Origin: Bacillus sp. FJAT-22090
Lineage (GTDB): Bacteria; Bacillota; Bacilli; Bacillales_A; Planococcaceae
Length of the DNA: 64,000 bases
Direction: 5' to 3'
Assembly: GCF_001278755.1 (NCBI RefSeq)
Contig: NZ_CP012601.1
Coordinates: 3,286,154 to 3,350,153, forward strand
Shown: positions 51,415-60,252 of the stretch, in pieces
How the letters are laid out: each line of letters opens with the position of its first letter
Position numbering within the stretch: position 1 is the first letter of the stretch
The notes under the pieces: generated by a model
What the model was told of the DNA's origin: nothing
The model's database searches: none
Seen by the model: the letters and a program-made list of their open reading frames with translations, nothing else
Position numbers and translations under genes: made by a program

Positions 51415-53061
51415 ATGAAAAAGTGGTTATCATTGTTTGTATTAGCATTTTTGGCATTAGTGCTATCAGCTTGTACAGCAAACAAAAATGCAGGAGAAGA
51501 AAAACCTGCAGAGACAACAACAGAGGAAGAAAACGAAGAAGTAGAAGTAGCTACAGAAAAAATACTCTATCTAAATAACGGAAACGAGCCGACCTCGTTT
51601 GACCCATCCGTAGGGTTTGATGCAGTATCTTGGAATGCATTAAATAATCTGATGGAAGGATTAGTAAGACTTTCAAAGGATCATATTGCAGAGCCGGCTA
51701 CGGCTGAGAAAGTAGATGTATCAGAAGATGGTTTGACATATACATTTACAATTCGTGAGGATGCTAAATGGTCTAATGGAGACCCTGTGTTAGCAAGTGA
51801 CTTCGTATATGGCTGGTTGCATATGTTAAATCCAGAAACTGCCTCTCCTGCAGCTTTTCTTGCATATTTTATAGAAGGAGCAGAGGCTTACAATAATGGA
51901 GAAGGTACTGCTGATGCAGTAGCAATAAAAGCGTTAGAAGAAAAAGTGTTCGAAGTAAAATTAAATGCACCTACAGAGGCATTTTTGAATATTATTACAA
52001 ATCCAAGCTTTTTCCCGGTAAATGAAAAAGTGGCGACGGAAAACCCAACGTGGTTTACAGAAGCAGACACATTTGTTGGAAACGGGCCATTTAAATTGGC
52101 ATCATGGGAACATGATGTAAGCTTCTCGTTTGCAAAAAATGAAAACTATTGGGATGCAGGTTCTGTTAAGTTAGACAAAGTGGAATGGGCGATGGTAGAT
52201 GACTCTAATACGGAATATCAAATGTACGAAACTGGAGAACTAGATGTCTCTGGTGTTCCATCTGAACTTGCAGATAAGCTAATGAGTGATCCAGAGCTTA
52301 AAAATGAGGATCAAGCAGGTTTATACTTCTATCGTTTTAACGTATCACAAGAGCCTTTTACAAACAAAAAAATTCGCCAAGCATTTGGCTTAGCGGTTAA
52401 CCAACAAGAAATCGTGGAATTTGTAACGAAAAATGGTGAAAAGCCAGCAGAAGGATTTGTACCATATGGTTTCATTGGTCCAGATGGAAAAGAGTTCAGA
52501 GAAACTGCAGGTAAATTGACTGGTTTTGATGCAGAAAAAGCAAAAACATTATTAGCTGAAGGTATGGCTGAAGAAGGATATACAGCATTACCTGAAGTGG
52601 TCTTAACATACTCTACAAGTGACGTTCATAAAAAAATTGCTGAAGCTCTTCAAAGTAAGTTCAAAGAAGTATTAGGGGTAGATGTGAAGCTGCAAAACGT
52701 AGAAGCTAGTGTATTCGCTGCGGAGCAAAAAGAATTTAAATACCAATTATCACGTTCATCTTTCTTATTTGACTATGCTGATCCAGTAAACGCATTAGAA
52801 AGCTTCATAACTGGTTCTTCTATGAATCGTACAACATGGTCAAATCCTGAATATGATAAATTAATTACTGATATTAAAAATGAAACGGATGAAGCTAAAC
52901 GTTGGGAAATGTTAATCCAAGCAGATGCAATGTTAATGGAAGAAATGCCAGTTTTCCCAGTACATTATTACAACCAAGTAACACTTGAAAAGTCCAATGT
53001 ATCTGGTATCGTTAGACATCCGGTAGGTTATATGGATTTAAAATGGGCAGATAAAGAGTAA
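51415..53061 (+). CDS. dppE: Peptide-binding lipoprotein DppE
   Basis: 548 residues, SBP_bac_5 family. Signal peptide WLSLFVLAFLALVLSAC with lipobox LSAC, then a Glu/Thr-rich linker and the binding domain (GNEPTSFDPSVGFDA; FTNKKIRQAFGLAVN). The ATG at 51415 has AAGGGGG upstream; the frame to 51367 would precede this site. It delivers dipeptides, probably L-Ala-D-Glu and related murein peptides, to DppBC. Confidence 0.92.
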   Translation: MKKWLSLFVLAFLALVLSACTANKNAGEEKPAETTTEEENEEVEVATEKILYLNNGNEPTSFDPSVGFDAVSWNALNNLMEGLVRLSKDHIAEPATAEKVDVSEDGLTYTFTIREDAKWSNGDPVLASDFVYGWLHMLNPETASPAAFLAYFIEGAEAYNNGEGTADAVAIKALEEKVFEVKLNAPTEAFLNIITNPSFFPVNEKVATENPTWFTEADTFVGNGPFKLASWEHDVSFSFAKNENYWDAGSVKLDKVEWAMVDDSNTEYQMYETGELDVSGVPSELADKLMSDPELKNEDQAGLYFYRFNVSQEPFTNKKIRQAFGLAVNQQEIVEFVTKNGEKPAEGFVPYGFIGPDGKEFRETAGKLTGFDAEKAKTLLAEGMAEEGYTALPEVVLTYSTSDVHKKIAEALQSKFKEVLGVDVKLQNVEASVFAAEQKEFKYQLSRSSFLFDYADPVNALESFITGSSMNRTTWSNPEYDKLITDIKNETDEAKRWEMLIQADAMLMEEMPVFPVHYYNQVTLEKSNVSGIVRHPVGYMDLKWADKE

Positions 53062-53092
53062 AAAGTATAAGCGCCTAAATTTTGTAATGAAG

Positions 53093-53124
53093 GATGCGGT
53101 GCTCAAAGTAGTGCCGCATCTTCT
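53093..53124 (+). terminator. Hairpin between dppE and ykfA, possible partial terminator
   Basis: GATGCGG(TGC) pairs with (GTG)CCGCATC, followed by TTCTATATT, a poor T run. It may lower expression of the ykf part or protect the dpp mRNA. Confidence 0.5.
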
Positions 53125-53144
53125 ATATTAAGGAGATTACCTAT

Positions 53145-54068
53145 ATGAAAATTCGACCGAAAAGATTGCAAAAAGGAGATACAATTGGCATTATTGCTCC
53201 TTCCAGTCCTCCTAATCTAAAACAGCTAAACAATTCACTAGCATTTCTAGATGAATTAGGCTTGTCTTATCAAATGGGGAAAAGTGTAGAAAACGTGTAT
53301 GGTTATCTTGCTGGTAATGATGAAGATAGATTAGAAGATTTACATGAAATGTTTGCTAACCCGGACATCGCCGGAATCATTTGTGCTGGTGGAGGTTATG
53401 GTTCTGCTCGGTACACAGATAAAATAGATTTTCAATTAATGAATGAACACCCTAAAATTTTCTGGGGCTACTCAGATATTACTTTTTTACATACAGGGAT
53501 GAATTTATATTCCAATATCGTCACTTTCCATGGACCAATGCTAGCTTCTGATGTAGGGAAATCTACTTTTTCTGATTTATCCAGAAAAATGTTTCAACAG
53601 CTATTTGAGCCAATGGAGCTGCACTATACATCAGCCATTTCTCCTTTAACTAGTGTTTCGGGGGGAGTAGCCCGAGGAGAGTTAACAGGTGGTAATTTAT
53701 CGCTACTTGCAAGTGGAATAGGGACCAAATACGAAGTAGACACAAGAGATAAGATATTGTTAATAGAAGACATTGGGGAAGAACCATACCGAGTAGACGG
53801 TATGCTCAATCAGCTTCGACAAGCAGGCAAGTTGGATGAGGCAGCTGGTTTTGTCATTGGAGACTTTAATGATGCAGAGCCTAAAAAACGCAAAGTTTCC
53901 TTGTCTTTAGATGAAGTGCTGGATCACTATTTAGGTGGATTAGGAAAGCCCGCAGTGAAAGGCTTCAACATTGGACATTGTGAGCCACATTTTGCAGTTC
54001 CGCTTGGTGCCGAGGCTCAGCTGGATGCAGAAAACTTATCACTTATTATCCTTCCAGGTGTGGAATAA
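53145..54068 (+). CDS. ykfA: LD-carboxypeptidase YkfA (family S66)
   Basis: 307 residues. The nucleophile is Ser110 in FWGYSD, with Glu in LIEDIGEEPYRVDGML and His in GHCEPHFAVP completing the triad. It removes the terminal D-Ala from murein tetrapeptides in the cytoplasm. AAGGAG precedes the ATG. It lies between the transporter genes and the epimerase gene. Confidence 0.92.
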   Translation: MKIRPKRLQKGDTIGIIAPSSPPNLKQLNNSLAFLDELGLSYQMGKSVENVYGYLAGNDEDRLEDLHEMFANPDIAGIICAGGGYGSARYTDKIDFQLMNEHPKIFWGYSDITFLHTGMNLYSNIVTFHGPMLASDVGKSTFSDLSRKMFQQLFEPMELHYTSAISPLTSVSGGVARGELTGGNLSLLASGIGTKYEVDTRDKILLIEDIGEEPYRVDGMLNQLRQAGKLDEAAGFVIGDFNDAEPKKRKVSLSLDEVLDHYLGGLGKPAVKGFNIGHCEPHFAVPLGAEAQLDAENLSLIILPGVE

Positions 54069-54081
54069 GGAGGACTTCTGG

Positions 54082-55164
54082 TTGATTATACAATCTATTG
54101 AAACATGTGATGTAGCAGTTCCACTAACAAAACCTTTTAAAACAGCGCTACGTACTGTTACTACGGCTTATTCCATTTATGTTAAGGTCACTACGAGTGA
54201 AGGGCAAATCGGTTATGGCGAAGCGCCTCCTACACATGTCATCACGGGAGAATCGATGGACAGTATTCGGTATGCTATCAATGAAATATTAGCGCCTCAG
54301 CTAATAGGGATGAATCTATTAGAAAGTGAATTGATTTTTCATAAATTGAACACCTCTCTTGTAAGAAATACGAGCGCGAAAGCTGCAGTTGATATGGCTA
54401 TACACGATTTACTTTCACGTCAATTCGGACTTCCTTTGTATCAATTTCTAGGAGGGTATCGAAGTACACTCGAAACGGATTTTACAGTTAGTGTAAATCA
54501 ACCAACAGAAATGGCAGATGATGCCGAACGATATGTAAAAGAAGGGTTTAACATACTGAAAGTTAAGGTTGGTATTGGAGAAATAAAGGATGATATTGAT
54601 CGTATACATGCAATTCGAGAAAGAGTAGGAGATGGACCAAGGCTAAGACTTGATGCAAACCAAGGATGGAATGCAAAAGAAGCCGTGCGTGCAATCCGAA
54701 ACATGGAGGATGCTGGTCTTGCTATCGAATTTGTAGAGCAGCCTGTTCCCGCTCATGATATAGAGGCATTAAAATATGTAACCGACCGAACGGATACACC
54801 AATCATGGCTGACGAAAGTGTATTTTCAGTACATGATGCCAAAAGGGTTTTAGAAATGCGTGCTGCAGATTTGATTAATATTAAGCTGATGAAATCAGGC
54901 GGCATATATAACGCCAAAAAAATAAATACACTTGCAGAAGCAAATGGTGTTGCATGCATGGTAGGCAGTATGATTGAAACAAAAATAGGTATTACAGCTG
55001 CTGCTCATTTTGCTGCAAGTCATCCAAACATTCAATACTTTGACTTTGATGCACCACTAATGCTAGCAAAGGATCTTGTTCTTGGAGGGGTCATTTACGA
55101 AACGAGTAAAATGAAGTTTTCCAATGAAAATGGACTGGGAATATCACGAGTCAAAACAGAATAG
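54082..55164 (+). CDS. ykfB: L-Ala-D/L-Glu epimerase YkfB
   Basis: 360 residues, enolase superfamily, MLE subgroup. The acid/base lysines are in ILKVKVG (K-x-K) and DLINIKLMKSGG. The Mg2+ ligands are in RLDANQGW, FVEQPVP and MADES. It epimerises L-Ala-D-Glu to L-Ala-L-Glu so the dipeptide can be hydrolysed. The start is the TTG at 54082, with AAGGAGG 8 nt upstream; the frame runs back to 53971 inside ykfA. Confidence 0.92.
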   Translation: MIIQSIETCDVAVPLTKPFKTALRTVTTAYSIYVKVTTSEGQIGYGEAPPTHVITGESMDSIRYAINEILAPQLIGMNLLESELIFHKLNTSLVRNTSAKAAVDMAIHDLLSRQFGLPLYQFLGGYRSTLETDFTVSVNQPTEMADDAERYVKEGFNILKVKVGIGEIKDDIDRIHAIRERVGDGPRLRLDANQGWNAKEAVRAIRNMEDAGLAIEFVEQPVPAHDIEALKYVTDRTDTPIMADESVFSVHDAKRVLEMRAADLINIKLMKSGGIYNAKKINTLAEANGVACMVGSMIETKIGITAAAHFAASHPNIQYFDFDAPLMLAKDLVLGGVIYETSKMKFSNENGLGISRVKTE

Positions 55165-55175
55165 GGGGCTTATGA

Positions 55176-56099
55176 ATGACAACAGAAGCAAATGGATGGG
55201 TTTGTTCTGTGAAGGTAGCTACTGTTTGGACAGAACCGGCTTCTGTCAGAGATTTAGATGCACCAGCAATTGCAAATCCTGTTTTATTAGTTGAATGGCT
55301 TGAAGCATTACCTTATAAAGAAAGACTTGCACTTTGTAATGAAAACAGAGTACAAACGCAACTTTTATATGGTGAGCCTGTACTTATAGAAAAAGTCGAA
55401 GGAGATTGGGCTAAAATTATAGCTATATGGCAGTCTTCTAAAAAGGATTCTCGTGGATATCCTGGTTGGATACCTTTATCACAACTAGCAAAACAAGAGC
55501 GAGTTGATGTAAAAGGTGTTGCTCGTGTGTCCTCCATGAAAGCTCCGTTACTGGACATGAATGAGCAACCGCTGCTTGTACTACCATTTAATGCGATAAT
55601 TCCAGTTATTTCAGAGGATGCAACCTATTTTCAAGTTCAAACCCCTCATGGTAAAGCATTGATTCAAAAAAAGCATGCAGAATTTGCTGAAACGATGGAG
55701 CAATTTCCTCGACAATCCGCAGAAGATGCGGTGGATTTAGGCGAGCTTTACTTAGACGTTCCTTACTTATGGGGAGGTATGTCTCCTTATGGTTATGACT
55801 GTTCAGGATTCTCATACAATATGTTGAAGGCTTGTGGTTATTTAATTCCGAGAGATGCGAGTGACCAAGCAGTTAGTGGGGAAGAAGTTCCTCTTCATGA
55901 TATCTCTTCATGGAAAAAGGGTGATTTAATCTTTTTCGCAAATGATGAAGGGAAAGGATCTGTGCGTCATGTTGGATTTTATTATGGAAATGGACAATTA
56001 CTTCATTCTCCATCCACCGGACAAACAGTTGAAATTTTAGTATTAAAAGGTTCTAAGCTTGAGAAGGAAATTTGTGCAGTAAGAAGATTTGCCGTATAG
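55176..56099 (+). CDS. ykfC: Gamma-D-glutamyl-L-diamino acid endopeptidase YkfC, without signal peptide
   Basis: 307 residues. The N-terminal half has SH3b-like modules (ETRVQTQLLYGEPVLIEKV-like VQTQLLYGEPVLIEKVEGDW; GYPGWIPLSQL). The C-terminal NlpC/P60 domain has Cys in YDCSGFSY and His in VRHVGFYYGNGQ. It cuts the gamma-D-Glu-diamino acid bond of murein peptides. There is no export signal (MTTEANGWVCSVKV), in line with a cytoplasmic role after uptake. AGGGGG precedes the ATG. Confidence 0.9.
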   Translation: MTTEANGWVCSVKVATVWTEPASVRDLDAPAIANPVLLVEWLEALPYKERLALCNENRVQTQLLYGEPVLIEKVEGDWAKIIAIWQSSKKDSRGYPGWIPLSQLAKQERVDVKGVARVSSMKAPLLDMNEQPLLVLPFNAIIPVISEDATYFQVQTPHGKALIQKKHAEFAETMEQFPRQSAEDAVDLGELYLDVPYLWGGMSPYGYDCSGFSYNMLKACGYLIPRDASDQAVSGEEVPLHDISSWKKGDLIFFANDEGKGSVRHVGFYYGNGQLLHSPSTGQTVEILVLKGSKLEKEICAVRRFAV

Positions 56100-56110
56100 G
56101 GGGGATTTAG

Positions 56111-57073
56111 ATGGCAGAAAAAGTTCTTTTGTCCGTACAGGATTTAAAGCGTCATTTTGAGATAGGGCACGGCCAAACTTTAAAAGCTGTAGATGGAATT
56201 AGTTTTGATATTGTGAAGGGTGAAACTTTTGGTCTTGTTGGGGAGTCTGGTTGTGGAAAATCTACTGCAGGAAGAACAATTTTAGGGTTATATAACAAAA
56301 CGGAAGGAAACGTTTTGTTTGAAGAAAAGAATGTGCATACGATGATTGACAGGGAACGTAAAGACTTTTTGAAAAAAATGCAGATGATTTTCCAAGATCC
56401 ATATGCATCGTTGAATCCACGGTCAACGGTATTAGAAATTATTTCAGAACCTATGGAAATACATAATTTGTATAAAACAAGAGAAGAGTTAAAAAATAGA
56501 GTGTATGAGCTATTGGAAGACGTAGGTCTGAATAGAGATCATGCAAACCGCTATCCACATGAATTTTCTGGTGGTCAAAGACAGCGAATTGGAATAGCTC
56601 GTGCTCTGGCGCTAGATCCTGAATTCATTATTGCAGATGAGCCGATTTCTGCGCTTGATGTTTCCGTACAAGCCCAAGTAGTGAAGCTGCTTCAACGGTT
56701 GCAAAAAGAAAAGGGACTAACGTATTTATTTATAGCTCACGACTTATCAATGGTAAAATACATTTCAGATCGTATTGGGGTCATGTATTTAGGTCATATG
56801 GTTGAACTGACAACAAGTAATCAGTTATATGATAATCCACTACATCCATATACTCAGGCATTATTATCTGCAATCCCAATTCCAGATCCAGATATTGAAG
56901 AATCAAGACAACGAATTCTATTAAAAGGGGAGCTTCCTAGTCCTATAAATCCGCCATCTGGATGTGTATTCCGAACTCGTTGTGCCCATGCTATGTCTAT
57001 TTGTGCAGAAGAAAAGCCAGCCTGGAAGGAACAAGAACCAGGCCATTTCGTGGCATGTCATTTATATAATTAA
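56111..57073 (+). CDS. ykfD: Dipeptide ABC transporter ATPase YkfD (DppF type)
   Basis: 320 residues. Walker A GESGCGKST, signature FSGGQRQRIGIARAL, Walker B FIIADEPISALD, and a C-terminal Cys region (GCVFRTRCAHAMSICAE). It is the second ATPase for DppBC beside DppD. It closes the operon; the palindromic repeat at 57122 lies just behind it and may stop transcription. Confidence 0.92.
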   Translation: MAEKVLLSVQDLKRHFEIGHGQTLKAVDGISFDIVKGETFGLVGESGCGKSTAGRTILGLYNKTEGNVLFEEKNVHTMIDRERKDFLKKMQMIFQDPYASLNPRSTVLEIISEPMEIHNLYKTREELKNRVYELLEDVGLNRDHANRYPHEFSGGQRQRIGIARALALDPEFIIADEPISALDVSVQAQVVKLLQRLQKEKGLTYLFIAHDLSMVKYISDRIGVMYLGHMVELTTSNQLYDNPLHPYTQALLSAIPIPDPDIEESRQRILLKGELPSPINPPSGCVFRTRCAHAMSICAEEKPAWKEQEPGHFVACHLYN

Positions 57074-57121
57074 AAAGACTATAGAAATTTGACTTTACTA
57101 AATAATGTCGTCCGATAAATA

Positions 57122-57238
57122 AGAAAATCGTTGAAACGGCTCCCTTTCCGCGGGCGTTGCCTTAGCCTCCTCGCTACGCTGCGGGGTCTTCGGCTAACGC
57201 TGTTCCCGCAGGAGTGTCACCTTTTTCAACGATTTTCT
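57122..57238. repeat. Palindromic repeat family B, copy 2
   Basis: 117 bp with perfect 15-bp arms AGAAAATCGTTGAAA and TTTCAACGATTTTCT. The core has TTTCCGCGGGCGTTGCC, TTAGCCTCCTCGCTACGC, GCGGGGTCTTCGGC and GTTCCCGCAGGAGT. Confidence 0.7.
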
Positions 57239-57541
57239 ATAATACTAATTGAAAAAATTTAAGTGATAAAAACATGCCGGTGGAACGCGTCCGCCTGGAA
57301 CGTAAACTAACGGATCCAAAATAAAAACGAGTATGTGAACAATTTGTCGTTCACATACTGTTATGACATTTCATTGAGAATCTTTTCAGTGTCCTCAGCA
57401 TATTAGCGAAGGAAGGCTAAGAGGTGCCTCTTCAAATGGAAGGCTATCTAAGTTCGCCGCGTCCTGCGGCAAGCGGGCGGTTAGCTTCGGAAAACCGGAT
57501 CTATCCTATTTAAAAATAAATTCGAGTTTGTCTTTAGTTTC
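57239..57541. other. Gene-free stretch with hairpin and repeat fragments
   Basis: A perfect 11-bp hairpin lies at 57330-57359 (AGTATGTGAAC/GTTCACATACT). GC-rich repeat fragments occur near 57285-57300 and 57450-57495. No coding frame with a start site was found. Confidence 0.5.
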
Positions 57542-57570
57542 AAGCGTCTGCGCATGCAGATGCTTTTTTT
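57542..57570 (+). terminator. Intrinsic terminator
   Basis: AAGCGTCTGC pairs with GCAGATGCTT around GCAT, followed by a T run on the plus strand. Confidence 0.7.
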
Positions 57571-57573
57571 ACA

Positions 57574-58254
57574 TTATTTCTTAAAGCAAGTCCATCCGCC
57601 GAATAACGTTGTAGAAAAAAACTTTGTTATACGTACAAAACCAGCCTCTTGCAGTAATCCTACAATTGTTTCTTCAGGCAAATATGAAAGAGAAAGAATG
57701 TCCTGTACCATTGCTTCGACTTCTTCAAAGGATAATTTAGTTGTATCAAGCCAGTAACTTTTCCATAGTTTCAAACGTTCCTTGAACTCATCGCTAGTAG
57801 GCTCTCCATATTTACTGATTAAAACGAACGGAGCTCCATTTTTTAATCTAGCGTATGTCTCTTGGAGTGTTTTTAATTTTTCTTCATATGCATGAATGAA
57901 ATGTAAGACTAAAATACACGTTGCAGCATCAAAATTAGTTATACCTTCCACGTCTTCCACAGTACCTTGTAATAATTTAACTCGATTGTTTACTCCAGCT
58001 TCTTTGCATTTTTCTCTTGCGACTGACAGCATCGTCTCAGATGGGTCCACCCCTATAAACGTCCATCTTGGATTTTTCAAGCTAAAACTAGTCACTTCAT
58101 TGCCACCGCCAGCTCCCACAACTAATATGTTTGCATCTTCCACGGTGTTTGCTCTTAAAAATGTTTGAATCAATCGAAGCATCGGATCATAGGTAGGTAG
58201 TGCCCTTCTAATTCCACTATCATATTGCTTGGCAAGTGTCTCATCGAATTCCAT
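57574..58254 (-). CDS. SAM-dependent methyltransferase
   Basis: 226 residues, class I fold. Motif I NILVVGAGGGNEV, acidic FIGVDPSETML, and DAATCILVLHFI as motif II. Methyltransf_12/25 type, as in Tam-like small-molecule enzymes. The ATG at 58254 has GGAGGG 6 nt further upstream; a second ATG two codons earlier touches that site. It is divergent from the ABC/GntR operon. The substrate is unknown. Confidence 0.8.
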   Translation of the reverse strand: MEFDETLAKQYDSGIRRALPTYDPMLRLIQTFLRANTVEDANILVVGAGGGNEVTSFSLKNPRWTFIGVDPSETMLSVAREKCKEAGVNNRVKLLQGTVEDVEGITNFDAATCILVLHFIHAYEEKLKTLQETYARLKNGAPFVLISKYGEPTSDEFKERLKLWKSYWLDTTKLSFEEVEAMVQDILSLSYLPEETIVGLLQEAGFVRITKFFSTTLFGGWTCFKK

Positions 58255-58309
58255 TTTCATCCCTCCTAATTTGAACTTTACCATAATTTAAAAAAGATGC
58301 TATAACTGT

Positions 58310-58353
58310 TTGACAATTATTTTACTACTAGTGTATTATGTAACTAGTACACT
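58310..58353 (+). promoter_or_regulatory. Promoter and YtrA-type operator
   Basis: TTGACA (58310-58315), 18 bp, TATTAT (58334-58339). AGTGTA (58330-58335) and TACACT (58348-58353) form an inverted repeat with 12 bp between, overlapping the -10 box. This resembles the AGTGTA...TACACT site of B. subtilis YtrA. Confidence 0.65.
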
Positions 58354-58372
58354 AAGACTGGGGAGGAAAAAA

Positions 58373-59161
58373 ATGAGTCAATGGAAAGGATTGCTTTGGA
58401 AAGAGTGGATCATTTATAAAACATTTGTTTACTTAGCAATCATTGTAGGTACGCTTGGGATATTAGTAGGACCATTATTAATTCAAAGAATATTTAATGT
58501 AGAACAAAATTTTGGTATACATGTTCTCATAGTATCAGCCATCTTGGGTTTTTTTCATGTTATGGGAATGTTATTTTTATTTTTTTCAAGTTTAGAACGA
58601 GACATGAAAAGACCAGATATTTGGTTTCATACTCCAGCATCTTCGTTTAAATTAGTTGGAGCAAAATTATTTTCTGTGTCGCTGTTTACTCTATTGTCGC
58701 TAGCTTGCAGTGGTGTAGTGACTACAATAGCAAGTTTGTTGTTTTCGGAATTTAACGTAATACCAATTTCTACTGTGATGAAATTAGAAATCGGACTGAT
58801 CATCGCAGTTTTATTTTCAACGATTACATTCACCATTGGTATTTTTGCTATGTGGGTTGTTGCACGTTTGATACGCCCAATCAATGTTGCCTTTTCAAAC
58901 GTTATAGCAGTCATTTTATATTTTTTTGGTTTTCATAATTACTCTAAATTTGTGGAGTCCAATATCTACAAAACATTAACTGACTACGGAGAAGTAAATC
59001 TTCCTGAAATGAGTCTAGGTGAAGTGTCTTCTAAAGATTTCTATATGACTTACCAAGTAAGCAATAACATTTTTATGGGTGAAATAGTATTTGAGATCCT
59101 CTTTTTTACATGTTTATTTATTGTCTCCGTATATGCTTTTGATAAGAAAGTGAGAGGATAA
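58373..59161 (+). CDS. ABC transporter permease-like membrane protein
   Basis: 262 residues with six membrane segments (TFVYLAIIVGTLGILVGPLL; VSAILGFFHVMGMLFLFFS; and so on), similar in design to ABC-2/YtrC-type permeases. The ATG at 58373 has GGGGAGG upstream. First gene of a five-gene operon with a GntR regulator and two ATPases. Confidence 0.75.
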   Translation: MSQWKGLLWKEWIIYKTFVYLAIIVGTLGILVGPLLIQRIFNVEQNFGIHVLIVSAILGFFHVMGMLFLFFSSLERDMKRPDIWFHTPASSFKLVGAKLFSVSLFTLLSLACSGVVTTIASLLFSEFNVIPISTVMKLEIGLIIAVLFSTITFTIGIFAMWVVARLIRPINVAFSNVIAVILYFFGFHNYSKFVESNIYKTLTDYGEVNLPEMSLGEVSSKDFYMTYQVSNNIFMGEIVFEILFFTCLFIVSVYAFDKKVRG

Positions 59162-59533
59162 ATGATAATGGACTTTTTACCTGATAAACCAATATATCAA
59201 CAAATTATGGAAAGAATTTTTGGGGATTTATTGAAGGGAAACGTAAAGCCAGGGGATCGTTTACCTTCTGTTCGAGAATATGCACTAGAATTTGGCGTCA
59301 ATGCAAACACGATGCAAAGGGTGTATAAAGAATTGGAACTGATGCACCTTACAGAAACTAAGCGAGGGCAGGGGACATTTGTGACAGAGGATATAAAGCG
59401 ATTAGAAGTACTTAGAGAAGAAATGATGAAGAGTTTAGTAACAAACTTTATACATCAAATGGAGTCTTTTGGGTTTACTGAACAAGAAGTGATTGTTCAG
59501 CTATCGAAAAGGGGCAAGGGTGAAAATGAATGA
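59162..59533 (+). CDS. GntR family regulator, YtrA subfamily
   Basis: 123 residues. The GntR winged helix (PIYQQIMERIFGDLLKGNVKPGDRLPSVREYALEFGVNANTMQRVYKELE) is followed by a short two-helix dimerisation tail, which defines the YtrA subfamily linked to ABC transporters. It probably represses this operon at the inverted repeat at 58330-58353. Start may be this ATG or the one two codons on. Its stop overlaps the next start. Confidence 0.85.
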   Translation: MIMDFLPDKPIYQQIMERIFGDLLKGNVKPGDRLPSVREYALEFGVNANTMQRVYKELELMHLTETKRGQGTFVTEDIKRLEVLREEMMKSLVTNFIHQMESFGFTEQEVIVQLSKRGKGENE

Positions 59534-60252
59534 TTCAGTTAAATGAAGTTACAAGAAAATACGGGAAAAAAGAAGCGGTTAAGAATGTTACTGTAACTTT
59601 TCCAAAAGGTCGGATAATTGGTTTGGTAGGAGAGAACGGTAGCGGAAAGTCTACATTATTAAAAATGATGTCAGGAGTTGCGTTGCCACAACATGGAAAG
59701 GTTACACTTGATGGGGTAAATGTTTCACATAAAACTGCAAATTATGTAGCGTATCTGCCTGATGCAGATGAGATTTATCCATATTTTACAGTTAAACAAT
59801 TATTTCGATACTATGATTCGCAGTTTACTGATTTTAACTACAATAAAGCATGTATAGTGGCACAATTTTTAGAGGTTGATTTGAATGCATCGCTGAAAAA
59901 GCTTTCAAAAGGGAACAGAGGTCGTGCTAAAATCGCTGCAACTCTTGGGAGAGAAGTGGATTACTATCTGTTAGATGAACCGCTATCTGGCTTAGATCCT
60001 ATGGTGAGACAATCGATCATTAAAGGATTCATCCAATTTGTAGATACGGAATCACAAACAATAATTTTATCTACGCACGAGTTAAAAGATGTGGAGCCTA
60101 TTTTAGATGATATCGTCGTATTACGTAATGGGACTATTATTGCTAATGAGTCAGTGGAAGCTATTCGTGAGATACAAAGAATAGATATTACGACGTGGAT
60201 GACACGTTTATTCAGGGAAGGTGAGATCGATGGAAACAAAGCCAATAGTTAA
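59530..60252 (+). CDS. ABC transporter ATP-binding protein (YtrB-like)
   Basis: 240 residues. Walker A GENGSGKST, Walker B YYLLDEPLSGLD, the H-loop STHEL. The signature is LSKGNRGRAKIAATL rather than LSGGQ, as in YtrB/BcrA-type ATPases. ATGA overlap with the GntR gene. Confidence 0.85.
   Translation: MIQLNEVTRKYGKKEAVKNVTVTFPKGRIIGLVGENGSGKSTLLKMMSGVALPQHGKVTLDGVNVSHKTANYVAYLPDADEIYPYFTVKQLFRYYDSQFTDFNYNKACIVAQFLEVDLNASLKKLSKGNRGRAKIAATLGREVDYYLLDEPLSGLDPMVRQSIIKGFIQFVDTESQTIILSTHELKDVEPILDDIVVLRNGTIIANESVEAIREIQRIDITTWMTRLFREGEIDGNKANS

Noticed and set aside
53971..54081. 37-residue extension of YkfB into ykfA
   Set aside because: AAGGAGG and the TTG at 54082 mark the start; the extension is the shifted frame of ykfA.
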